Assembly (NCBI RefSeq): GCF_000092405.1
Contig: NC_014220.1
Coordinates: 1,240,001 to 1,304,000, forward strand
Reading direction: 5' to 3'
Source of the DNA: Syntrophothermus lipocalidus DSM 12680
GTDB lineage: Bacteria; Bacillota; Syntrophomonadia; Syntrophomonadales; Syntrophothermaceae
Length of the DNA: 64,000 nucleotides
Numbering within the stretch: the first letter of the stretch is position 1; the number at the start of each line of letters is the position of its first letter. The translations under genes and the position numbers were made by a program. Below are positions 26,843 to 34,475 of this stretch, piece after piece. Under the pieces are notes generated by a model. It saw only the letters and a program-made list of their open reading frames with translations. It ran no database searches and was not told the origin of the DNA.

Positions 26843-27067
26843 CTACCTGCCCGCCAAAAGGGTAGTTATCAAGTTATTACCATATACCAGGCATTCCATA
26901 CGGTTATGCCTTGCTTTACACGCCTCTGCCTCCAGGCATTCGACAGCAACTGGTTCTACTGACACTGGACACATCCTGCTATAATCTACCTGGTAAACAA
27001 CCCTAACAGAGACTTCCCTTCCCATTGCCGGGCACAGTTCAGATACGACCTGCTCGGTACTACTCAT
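26843..27067 (-). CDS. Small Cys-containing protein within the beta-oxidation operon
   Basis: 74 residues, ATG 27067, 3 bp after the thiolase stop. Five cysteines (C12, C33, C44, C49, C59) suggest a metal site. No family recognised. The ribosome site (GGAACTGGG) is weak, but spacing between two operon genes and lack of any competing frame support it. Confidence 0.55.
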   Translation of the reverse strand: MSSTEQVVSELCPAMGREVSVRVVYQVDYSRMCPVSVEPVAVECLEAEACKARHNRMECLVYGNNLITTLLAGR

Positions 27068-27070
27068 AGT

Positions 27071-28252
27071 CTATCCCAGTTCCTTGCCGACCACAGCCAC
27101 TCCCACCACGCACTGGTAAGGCTGCCCTCCCAGGTTATGAGCCAGTCCTATCTTCGGGTTTTCCAGTTGGCGCTTTCCGGCCTTACCGTGAAACTGCAGC
27201 CACGACTCGTACAACATGCGAATCCCGCTAGCTCCTATGGGATGACCGAATGATTTCAAGCCACCGTCCGGGTTGACCGGCAACTTGCCATCTAAGTCAA
27301 AAAAGCCATCCAACGCGTCTCTCCACCCCTGTCCTCTAGCGCTGAACTGGAGATCCTCATAGATAATCAACTCCGTGGGAGTGAAGCAGTCGTGAACCTC
27401 AGCCAAGTCAATCTGCTCCCGAGGGTTGGTTATACCGGCCTCGCGGTACGCTGCCTGTCCGGCGTAGTACGTTTCCCAAGCAGTGGTGAAGTCGTAACTC
27501 TGGTGCTTCTCGCTGTGCCCCGGCCCGGCTGCAATCTGAATACCTTTGACGTACATCGGATCCGGGCGATACTTTTTAGCATCCTCACTGCGGACTATGA
27601 TGGCGCAAGCAGCCCCATCCGATACCCCAGAACAGTCCATTATCCCCAACGGACTACAGATCATGGGGGACTTAAGTATATTCTCAATCGGAACTTCTGC
27701 TTGGAATTGCGCCTTCGGGTTTAAGGATCCGTTCTTGTGATTCTTCCAGGCAATACGGGCCATAACTTCCTTCATCTGCTGCATGGACAGGCCATATTTG
27801 TGAGCGTAGGCGGGCGCAATCACCGCAAAACGTGCCGGCGCAGTGAGGTCAGGCATGGTACGGTCTGAGTCCTCGGCAGGAACTTCCAGACCGCTGTAAC
27901 CGCCGTCTTTCAGTTTTTCCGCACCAATGGCCATGACTACGTCGTAGGCTCCGGACACCACCGCGTAACACGCGTTGCGAAAAGCGTCCAGCCCCGTACA
28001 GCACATGTTTTCGATGCGCGTCACTGGCTTGTACTGTGATTTCATGCGATTGGAAAAGGCTAACCCGGCCATTCCCGAGGTAAAAGTTCCAAACCAGAAA
28101 GCGTCGATATCGTTGAACTCAAGTCCCGAATCGGCCAGGGCTTCTTCTATTGCCTCCAACATCAAGTCCTCCAGGTTACAGTCGAATCTTTCGCCAAACT
28201 TGGTGCATCCCATCCCTATAACTGCAGCCTTATCCTTGATTCCCGCAGCCAT
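27071..28252 (-). CDS. SCP2-type thiolase (acetyl-CoA acetyltransferase family)
   Basis: 393 residues. Nucleophilic Cys in RIENMCCTGLDAFRNA (about residue 85-86), the EVHDCFTPTEL motif and the GHPIGASG His motif follow the SCP-x/archaeal-type thiolase branch and not the classical AtoB/FadA one. Archaeal relatives form a complex with DUF35 and HMG-CoA synthase; here the gene follows an HMGS-fold/DUF35 fusion 13 bp upstream, so a similar complex is likely. Expected reaction: CoA-dependent cleavage of 3-oxoacyl-CoA. ATG 28252 follows GAGGGGAG. Confidence 0.92.
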   Translation of the reverse strand: MAAGIKDKAAVIGMGCTKFGERFDCNLEDLMLEAIEEALADSGLEFNDIDAFWFGTFTSGMAGLAFSNRMKSQYKPVTRIENMCCTGLDAFRNACYAVVSGAYDVVMAIGAEKLKDGGYSGLEVPAEDSDRTMPDLTAPARFAVIAPAYAHKYGLSMQQMKEVMARIAWKNHKNGSLNPKAQFQAEVPIENILKSPMICSPLGIMDCSGVSDGAACAIIVRSEDAKKYRPDPMYVKGIQIAAGPGHSEKHQSYDFTTAWETYYAGQAAYREAGITNPREQIDLAEVHDCFTPTELIIYEDLQFSARGQGWRDALDGFFDLDGKLPVNPDGGLKSFGHPIGASGIRMLYESWLQFHGKAGKRQLENPKIGLAHNLGGQPYQCVVGVAVVGKELG

Positions 28253-28265
28253 TTTCTCCCCTCCT

Positions 28266-29678
28266 CTACCCTATTTTGGGCGTTGCTTTCCAGAAGTAGG
28301 TGTGAATCCCGTCTGCCACAAACAGCCTCCTAAACGACATTTCGACCTCCATGCCGACATTGACGGCATCCGGGTCACAGTCCACCAGGTAACAGAACAT
28401 CCGCCCGCCACCTTCAAAGTCCACTACCGCTACGACTGTTGGCGGGTCTAGAGATTCTGCCAGGTAATCGACAGTATAGGTAGCTACCCGAGCTGTTCTG
28501 CCATAGAAACGGTAGTCTTTCATCTGGTCGACTGCCTGGCACTGGATGCATATGCGGCTCGGGGGAAATTGGGGAGTACCGCAGGCCATGCACTGGCACC
28601 CGTAAAAAGCCAGGTTTTTCTTGTAGTTGCGGTAATAGTCCGGTAGGGAGGAACGCTTCTGTAAAGGTCTCCTCGCCGGTTCCGTGGTTATCAACTCGCG
28701 CCACCGCAGGTATTTTTCGTAGTTCATGGTCACTTTCTTGCGATCCAGATAGCCCTTGACTCCTCGCGGACCCGTGAAACCCTTAATGTTTTCAGTTACC
28801 TGAAAGACAATGGCGTCACTACCTTCGCCATAAGAAACAAACAGAATCTTATCCCCTGGCTGAGCCTCTTCCAAAGCCGCAGCCAGCATCATCGGAGCAC
28901 AAGCCACTCCGGTATTGCCTATCTTTTCAAACAAGCTGTCTTGCACCTGTTCGGCATTGAAACCGAGTCTGCGAGCTATATCCAGCTGGTTGCGGGGGAT
29001 GTGACCATAAATCACGGCTTTGGCAAAGTCTTTAGGGGCCAACCCTGTCTTCGCCATAACCCCGTTGGCGGCCTGGGAAACAAACTTGTTATAGCCCTGG
29101 GTTACACAAAACCGTTCTTCCCAGCTCCGAACAAACTTGTCGTCTTGGGAGCGCCACAGATCGTGGAAATCAACGCTCACGCTGTAACTGCCCAACACCT
29201 CCGCTATAACGTTTTCGCTCCCCATAACAAAAGCACAGGCCCCATCTCCAAAGTTAGCCTCTTGTGCTCCGGCCGCTGCCCCTAACCTGCAGTCTCCCAT
29301 AGTTACCATTACCTGGCTGCCGTTTCGAGCTGCATCTATTGCTGCCAGCATGGCCGCCGAACCGGCTCGCAAAGAATCGGTAAAATCCGCTACCCGTACG
29401 TCGCGGCGCAGGTCTAACACCCCCGCGATCGTACTTGCCCCCTGCTTCTCTCGGTAGGGTGAGGTAGTGGTGGCAAAGTACAGAACATCTATAGTCTTTG
29501 GGTCCAAGGGAGTAACACAGTCCAGGGCAGCCTGCGCTGCCATAGTCAAGCTGTCTTCGTCGTAGTTAGCCACGGCCTTTTCCCCTTTAGGTACCGAACC
29601 ACCGAAGGCGGCCTTGAGGTGTTTCCTGTCCAGTCTATTGTACGGAATATATGCCCCGAAGGCGGTAATTCCCACCAT
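28266..29678 (-). CDS. HMG-CoA synthase-fold protein fused to DUF35 (zinc ribbon/OB), apparent loss of catalytic Cys
   Basis: 470 residues. Residues ~1-320 have the HMG-CoA synthase/KAS III fold: IPYNRL, the GNTGVACAPM and SYGEGSDA motifs, and His in YGHIPRNQ. At the nucleophile site archaeal HMGS reads ADFEFACKAGT; here ADFTDSLRAGS, so the Cys aligns with Leu103, and the upstream catalytic Glu aligns with Thr. Residues ~345-470 are a DUF35 domain: zinc ribbon with CMAC and CIQC pairs, then an OB fold. It probably acts as a structural or substrate-binding partner of the adjacent thiolase, not as HMGS. ATG 29678 follows AAAAGGAGG. Confidence 0.82.
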   Translation of the reverse strand: MVGITAFGAYIPYNRLDRKHLKAAFGGSVPKGEKAVANYDEDSLTMAAQAALDCVTPLDPKTIDVLYFATTTSPYREKQGASTIAGVLDLRRDVRVADFTDSLRAGSAAMLAAIDAARNGSQVMVTMGDCRLGAAAGAQEANFGDGACAFVMGSENVIAEVLGSYSVSVDFHDLWRSQDDKFVRSWEERFCVTQGYNKFVSQAANGVMAKTGLAPKDFAKAVIYGHIPRNQLDIARRLGFNAEQVQDSLFEKIGNTGVACAPMMLAAALEEAQPGDKILFVSYGEGSDAIVFQVTENIKGFTGPRGVKGYLDRKKVTMNYEKYLRWRELITTEPARRPLQKRSSLPDYYRNYKKNLAFYGCQCMACGTPQFPPSRICIQCQAVDQMKDYRFYGRTARVATYTVDYLAESLDPPTVVAVVDFEGGGRMFCYLVDCDPDAVNVGMEVEMSFRRLFVADGIHTYFWKATPKIG

Positions 29679-29723
29679 GCTGTCAAAACCTCCTTTTGCC
29701 GTAAGGCCTTTTTCATGTTAACC

Positions 29724-29759
29724 GCTTCGGTGGCTGCAACTCAGCGCAGCCACCGAAGC
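29724..29759. promoter_or_regulatory. Hairpin inside the operon (possible attenuator or processing site)
   Basis: Perfect 14-bp stem GCTTCGGTGGCTGC / GCAGCCACCGAAGC in the 191-bp gap between the dehydrogenase and HMGS-fold genes. No T-run, so it is not a standard terminator. Confidence 0.5.
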
Positions 29760-29869
29760 CCTCAGCATTGCGCGAACCTGTCGTTCATGACATTGAAGCC
29801 AGCCATGAGGCTGTGGCCGATTCCTGTATTAAGCGGTTCTTCAGGACTCAAGGTTTCCTCCATCGCCGA

Positions 29870-30727
29870 TTATTTCTTGGTGTAGTCAAAAAAGCCTTTG
29901 CCCGTCTTGACCCCAAAGTGCCCTGCCCTAACCTTCTGCTTCAAGGCTAATGCCGGCCGGAACTTGGGATCACCGAACTCTTTGTAGAAGTGCTCGACAA
30001 CCATGAGGAGAACGTCTATGCCTACTAAATCACACAGTGCCAAAGGTCCGATAGGCATATTCGCTCCCAGCTTCATAGCCAGGTCGATGTCCTCGGCTGA
30101 AGCTACGCCTTCCTGATAAGCATGGGCCGCGTCGTTGAGGTAAGGAACCAGAAGACGATTGACTATGAAGCCAGGTGCTTCTTTGGCTCGGATCGGCGTT
30201 TTGCCGATTATCCGCGACACTTCCATCGCCAACTCTACCGTTTCTTCGGTCGTCTCTTCTCCCGGTATTACCTCCACCAAACGCATCACCGGCACAGGAT
30301 TGAAAAAGTGCATCCCCACGACCCGATCAGGCCGTCCGCTGGCAGCACCGATTTCAGTTATGCTTAGGCCTGACGTGTTCGTAGCCAGCACCGTTGATGG
30401 TGAACAGATCTCCCCTAACTCACGAAACGCCTGTTTCTTGATGTCTATGTTCTCGATAATGGCTTCGATTACCAATTCACAATCCTTCAATGCGCTTTTA
30501 TCCAGGCTGGTTTGAATATTGCCTAAGAACCTTTCCTTATCTTCCTGGGTTATCTTGCCCTTGCTCGCGTCCTTTTCCCAATTCTTGTTCATAGTCTGGA
30601 GGCCTCGGTCTACAAACTTTTGGTCAATGTCTACTAGAACCACTTTGAGTCCTGCCTGGGCACTGATCTGGGCGATGCCTGCCCCCATGGCCCCGGCCCC
30701 CAAGACTCCGAGCTTACTGATGGCCAT
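29870..30727 (-). CDS. 3-hydroxyacyl-CoA (3-hydroxybutyryl-CoA) dehydrogenase
   Basis: 285 residues. NAD-binding GVLGAGAMGAGIAQISAQAG, then catalytic HFFNPVPVMRLVEVI and the C-terminal domain (GFIVNRLLVPYLNDA) of the PaaH/Hbd family. It oxidises 3-hydroxyacyl-CoA to 3-oxoacyl-CoA. ATG 30727 follows GCGAGGGGG. Fourth gene of the operon. Confidence 0.95.
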   Translation of the reverse strand: MAISKLGVLGAGAMGAGIAQISAQAGLKVVLVDIDQKFVDRGLQTMNKNWEKDASKGKITQEDKERFLGNIQTSLDKSALKDCELVIEAIIENIDIKKQAFRELGEICSPSTVLATNTSGLSITEIGAASGRPDRVVGMHFFNPVPVMRLVEVIPGEETTEETVELAMEVSRIIGKTPIRAKEAPGFIVNRLLVPYLNDAAHAYQEGVASAEDIDLAMKLGANMPIGPLALCDLVGIDVLLMVVEHFYKEFGDPKFRPALALKQKVRAGHFGVKTGKGFFDYTKK

Positions 30728-30751
30728 TTTGATTCCCCCTCGCCATGCTGC

Positions 30752-31624
30752 TCATATCATTCCTTTTTTCTTCAAAAGCTCTGTCATCACCGGGTAGCTG
30801 TCCTCAAACATCTTAATGAACCTTTCGAAATCCCCGGCTAATACGTCCCGCCCATTACCCAGATAGACCATGACCGGGTCCAAAGTACGCATCACCAGCA
30901 CCTGTTCTTCGGTCGGCGGCTCTGTTACTTCTAAGTTAGGCGAAACCGCCAGATCCCACTGCACCGACGCCTTGATGTCTTCCAGCTTGACCCCAGGGTG
31001 AATCTTCTCCAGGTACATTTCCTTGGTTTCTTCATCAAACCGAAAGACTCCCATGGTGGTTATCACCGCAGCCGGGCCCCCTCCGGGTAGCCCTGCCTTT
31101 TCACGAGCACCGGGACCGTCCAAGTATCCTGGAGAGGTGATGTAGTCGCATTTGTTAACAAAGCGCCTCCCCTCTTGCCGCATCATAATGACTGTCCTCT
31201 TAGCCGAAGACGCCAGGTCATTAGCGCCGCCGCTACCAGCTAGCCGAACTTTTGGTTTGTAGTAATCGCCTATACAGGTAGAATTCAAATTACCATACTT
31301 ATCGATCTGTGCTCCGCTTATGCACGCCACATCCACGAACCCCGCCTGCTGGGCGCTCATGACATCGCGTAAAGTTCCAGTCCAGTACGCTCTTTCACAA
31401 TTGACAGCACAGTCAACGCACAGAGGCAATCGCCGGGGTGAATACGCAAACGCGCCGAACTCCACCATTATATTGAAGTTGGGAGCGTGGGTGAACTTCG
31501 CTACCGATGCTGCTATCAGGGGCATACCCACACCAATGAACGCTATTTCTCCGTCCTTGAATTCGCGGGCCACAGTAGCCGCCATTAGTTCAGGCAAAGT
31601 ATAGTCTTTTGCGTACTCCGCCAT
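30752..31624 (-). CDS. CoA-transferase beta subunit (glutaconate CoA-transferase-like)
   Basis: 290 residues from ATG 31624 (GAGGTGG upstream), overlapping nothing and 2 bp after the alpha stop. Class I CoA-transferase beta fold with the active-site Glu in NIMVEFGAF (Glu55) and the GGGPAAVITTMGVFRF stretch. With the alpha subunit it swaps CoA between acyl-CoA and a free acid, activating substrates without ATP. A decayed paralogue is present at 50206-50945. Confidence 0.92.
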   Translation of the reverse strand: MAEYAKDYTLPELMAATVAREFKDGEIAFIGVGMPLIAASVAKFTHAPNFNIMVEFGAFAYSPRRLPLCVDCAVNCERAYWTGTLRDVMSAQQAGFVDVACISGAQIDKYGNLNSTCIGDYYKPKVRLAGSGGANDLASSAKRTVIMMRQEGRRFVNKCDYITSPGYLDGPGAREKAGLPGGGPAAVITTMGVFRFDEETKEMYLEKIHPGVKLEDIKASVQWDLAVSPNLEVTEPPTEEQVLVMRTLDPVMVYLGNGRDVLAGDFERFIKMFEDSYPVMTELLKKKGMI

Positions 31625-31626
31625 CT

Positions 31627-32580
31627 TTACCACCTCACTTCCCCGTACTTCTGGAACCGGTGCTCGCTCTGCATCAACCGGTACAGCCGGTCATAGCCTA
31701 CCATCTTACAGTATTCGTCCCAATCTTTGGTACCGTAGATGTACTTTTCCACCCAGGCGTCAAACCCTTCTTTGGTAGCCCACTGTTTGTAGACCTCTAA
31801 CCCGTATGCTAGATCGTGATGATAATAGTAATTGGACTCACGCCAGTGGGCGCCGAAAGGAGCATGCACTATCGCGTCGACGTAAATATACGGGATAGTA
31901 GTCAGGTTTGGCATTCTTCGGATTTCCCCTTGGGTAACAATTTCTTCAACCGATACGATTACATGGCGTGCCGCTCGGGCCAAAACATCGCTGTTCCCAT
32001 ATAATCCTAGACACTGGACGTTTCCGATCTCATCTGCCCTCTGCGCGTGGATTATGGCGACATCAGGGTTAGAAGCAGGAACCAGCGCAATCGGTTCGCC
32101 GTTGTACGGGTCTTCGATGACCTTTATTTTAGGATTGTACTTGATGATATCTGTCCCCAACTGAGACTTCGTCGGCATGAACGGAACTCCCATGGCTCCC
32201 GCCTGCCACCTCAAAGCCGCGCCGAAATTGCTGTATTCCTCTAACTCTACAGGCCGCGGGACTCCATGTTCCGCCGCCCTCCTAAAAACCCGGTCTTCCC
32301 CTTCTATTCCTCCCCAGTTGTATGCCATTTCCAGCTTTGATACCAGCCCACACCCTAGAAGCACGGAAGACATGCCTATCTGGCTGGTAATGACAACTCG
32401 GAGGTTCCCGATGCGCTGACGAACTATCTCCCAGATTAGAGCAGCCGGGGCAGCGCTCACGTTAATTCCTAAATAGCATCCTTCCTTTATGAAAGTCGAT
32501 ACGGCCTCCTTGGCAGTCATAACCTTGTTGGCCAGCGGTTTTGCTTTGCCCTTGTCGCCAGTTACAGGTTCGAACTTCAT
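31627..32580 (-). CDS. CoA-transferase alpha subunit (glutaconate CoA-transferase-like)
   Basis: 317 residues. Class I alpha fold: KVMTAKEAVSTFIKEGCYLG at the N-terminus, DVAIIHAQRADEIGNVQ and a C-terminal region with AHWRESNYYYHHDLAY. Partner of the beta subunit directly downstream. ATG 32580 follows GGAGGGGTG. Second gene of the operon. Confidence 0.92.
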   Translation of the reverse strand: MKFEPVTGDKGKAKPLANKVMTAKEAVSTFIKEGCYLGINVSAAPAALIWEIVRQRIGNLRVVITSQIGMSSVLLGCGLVSKLEMAYNWGGIEGEDRVFRRAAEHGVPRPVELEEYSNFGAALRWQAGAMGVPFMPTKSQLGTDIIKYNPKIKVIEDPYNGEPIALVPASNPDVAIIHAQRADEIGNVQCLGLYGNSDVLARAARHVIVSVEEIVTQGEIRRMPNLTTIPYIYVDAIVHAPFGAHWRESNYYYHHDLAYGLEVYKQWATKEGFDAWVEKYIYGTKDWDEYCKMVGYDRLYRLMQSEHRFQKYGEVRW

Positions 32581-32643
32581 TAATTCACCCCTCCTCCATC
32601 GCCCAAAACACCATACTCCAACACCTACATCACGTTTATATGT

Positions 32644-33792
32644 CTAACCAAGCAGGTTTCGAGCTATTATGATCCTCTGTATCTGAGAAGTTCCTTCAAA
32701 TATCTGGAGAATTTTGGCATCCCTCATCATCTTTTCTGCCGGATAGTCGCGGCAGAAACCGTAGCCTCCGAGGATCTGCACCGCGTCGGTCGCAATCTTC
32801 ATCGCAATATCCGCGGCGTAGCACTTGCTAATAGCCGACAGTTGTGCGGCTTCCAGCGGGTGTTTGTTGTCGAGTTGCCAGGCCGCCTTTTGCCATAAGA
32901 GACGAGCTGCTTCTATTTCCATCGCCATATCCGCCAACATAAATTGAATGGCTTGAAAATCGGCAATAGGCCTTCCGAAAGCCACCCTTTGTTTGGCGTA
33001 ATCCCTGGCAACCTCGAAAGCACCCGTGGCAACACCCACTGAGGCTGCTGCTATGAAGGGGCGTGAAGAGTTGAATGCAGTCATAGCGATCTTAAAACCA
33101 TCGCCTTCTTCACCTACCCTGTATTTCTTATGCACTTTAACGTTGTCCAGGATAAGCTCCGATGTGTCTGAACACCGCATCCCCATCTTTTTCTCGCTTT
33201 TACCGATCGATATTCCTTCCCAGTCGCGGTCCAGCAAGAAAAAGCACTGCCCGCGGTGCTTCTTACTCTTATCCAAGGTCGCCAAAACCGCGTATTTACT
33301 GGCATAGCGAGCGTTAGTGATAAAGCATTTAGTCCCGTTCAGAATGTAGTAATCGCCGTCCTTTTTAGCGCTGGTAGATATATTGGCTACGTCCGATCCG
33401 GCACCAGGTTCGGTCACCGCATAGGAAGCCAGTTGGCCCTCGTTGCATATCCCGGTGAACCACCATTCTTTTTGTTCCTCGGTCCCGGCATACACCACCG
33501 GCTCAGAAGCCAACATATTGGCCAAAGGAGTTATGGCAATGCCCAGACAACCTTTACAGATCTCCTCGACTACCATACAGAGGGTAACGTTGTCAAAAGC
33601 CATCCCATTGTACTTTTCTGGCGCATTCATGCACCCTATCCCGAGCTCCTGCATTTTCTTGACTACCGGCCACGGAAACTCCTCGGTCTCGTCGTAATAC
33701 TGCCTCACCGGAACGATTTCATTCTCCGTGAATTTTCTGACTGTTCTCTGCAAAGCCAGTTGATCTTCGTTATAATCGAACCCTAAAGCCAA
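32644..33792 (-). CDS. Acyl-CoA dehydrogenase
   Basis: 382 residues, TTG start after GGGGAGGAGAGC. FAD and substrate motifs YAVTEPGAGSDVA, NGTKCFITNA, RVAFGRPIADFQAIQ and the C-terminal QIFEGTSQIQRI with the catalytic Glu (at the position used in butyryl- and medium-chain enzymes). It forms the trans-2,3 double bond and hands electrons to an electron-transfer flavoprotein (etf genes are not in the window). First gene of the operon, directly downstream of the sigma-54 promoter. Confidence 0.95.
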   Translation of the reverse strand: MALGFDYNEDQLALQRTVRKFTENEIVPVRQYYDETEEFPWPVVKKMQELGIGCMNAPEKYNGMAFDNVTLCMVVEEICKGCLGIAITPLANMLASEPVVYAGTEEQKEWWFTGICNEGQLASYAVTEPGAGSDVANISTSAKKDGDYYILNGTKCFITNARYASKYAVLATLDKSKKHRGQCFFLLDRDWEGISIGKSEKKMGMRCSDTSELILDNVKVHKKYRVGEEGDGFKIAMTAFNSSRPFIAAASVGVATGAFEVARDYAKQRVAFGRPIADFQAIQFMLADMAMEIEAARLLWQKAAWQLDNKHPLEAAQLSAISKCYAADIAMKIATDAVQILGGYGFCRDYPAEKMMRDAKILQIFEGTSQIQRIIIARNLLG

Positions 33793-33890
33793 ACCGCTCT
33801 CCTCCCCCCTCTAAAGATCAGCCGCTATTTCTGGCAAGCCCCTGATTCCAGCCTTTCACCCCCTTGCAGGTTTCTTACCTTATGTGCTCA

Positions 33891-33905
33891 GCAACACCCG
33901 TGCCA
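33891..33905 (-). promoter_or_regulatory. Sigma-54 promoter of the beta-oxidation operon
   Basis: The minus strand reads TGGCACGGGTGTTGC, matching the -24/-12 consensus in all defined positions. The inferred start is near 33879, giving an ~87-nt leader to the acyl-CoA dehydrogenase. Upstream words CGGCGATTCTGG and GGCCGATTCCACC (about 33965-34065) could be activator sites. Confidence 0.85.
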
Positions 33906-34087
33906 AGATTGTCCTGTTTACAACCCTTTTAAATTTGGGGTTCAGACTTGCTCTTAACAAACACGATCGGCGATTCTGGCCAATAATCCGATTTCGATTT
34001 CTCTTTCTTTGAATAGAGGAGGCATATCGGATCTGCTAGATCATCCAAAACCCGTGGCCGATTCCACCATATTAGCTAAAAAGTAAA

Positions 34088-34120
34088 GGCGCCTCCATTG
34101 TTTCGGACAGTGGAAGCGCC
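34088..34120. terminator. Bidirectional terminator-like hairpin
   Basis: GGCGCCTCCA / TGGAAGCGCC (one mismatch), 13-nt loop, followed by AATTTTTCTT on the plus strand and TTTACTTTTT on the minus strand. It separates the tRNA from the operon promoter. Confidence 0.6.
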
Positions 34121-34144
34121 AATTTTTCTTGCCCGTCAAAGCTA

Positions 34145-34173
34145 TTTACCTGTCAATGCTACTCTGCTATAAT
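34145..34173 (+). promoter_or_regulatory. Sigma-70-type promoter of tRNA-Arg
   Basis: TTTACC (34145-34150), 17-bp spacer, TATAAT (34168-34173); the tRNA begins 9 bp later. Confidence 0.65.
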
Positions 34174-34182
34174 ATCAGTGAC

Positions 34183-34257
34183 GCGCCCGTAGCTCAGGGG
34201 ATAGAGCGCTGGCCTCCGGAGCCAGGTGCACAGGTTCGATTCCTGTCGGGCGCACCA
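34183..34257 (+). tRNA. tRNA-Arg (anticodon CCG)
   Basis: 75 nt including encoded CCA. Acceptor stem GCGCCCG/CGGGCGC, D arm with GCTC..GAGC, anticodon stem CTGGC/GCCAG around loop CTCCGGA (anticodon CCG), T arm CAGG-TTCGATT-CCTG. All stems pair fully. Confidence 0.97.
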
Positions 34258-34403
34258 TTTTCATGTATGATTATGATTTAGATGCTCATTTACGCAGATT
34301 TTTCAAAACAATAATCATAGGCTATTTTACTGCGAAAAAGTCACCAAAAGAGTTTTGACCTTACATATTGCAGCCGTTTCCAGTTCTAACGGTAAGTACG
34401 GAA

Positions 34404-34465
34404 ACCAAGGGGACGGTTCCCGTGGTTTATTTTTAAAAATAAACCACGGGAACCGTCCCCTTGGT
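34404..34465. repeat. Perfect 62-bp palindrome of the GGGGACGGTTCCC type
   Basis: Two 31-bp arms with no loop, beginning ACCAAGGGGACGGTTCCCGT. It ends 11 bp from the 3' end of the CoA-transferase gene and could act as a terminator for it. Words like GGGACGGTTC are found in REP-type palindromes; a diverged relative lies at 50955-51010. Confidence 0.85.
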
Positions 34466-34475
34466 CCTCAAATAA

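Noticed and set aside
33256-33786. A 176-codon plus-strand frame
   Set aside because: Antisense to the acyl-CoA dehydrogenase gene.
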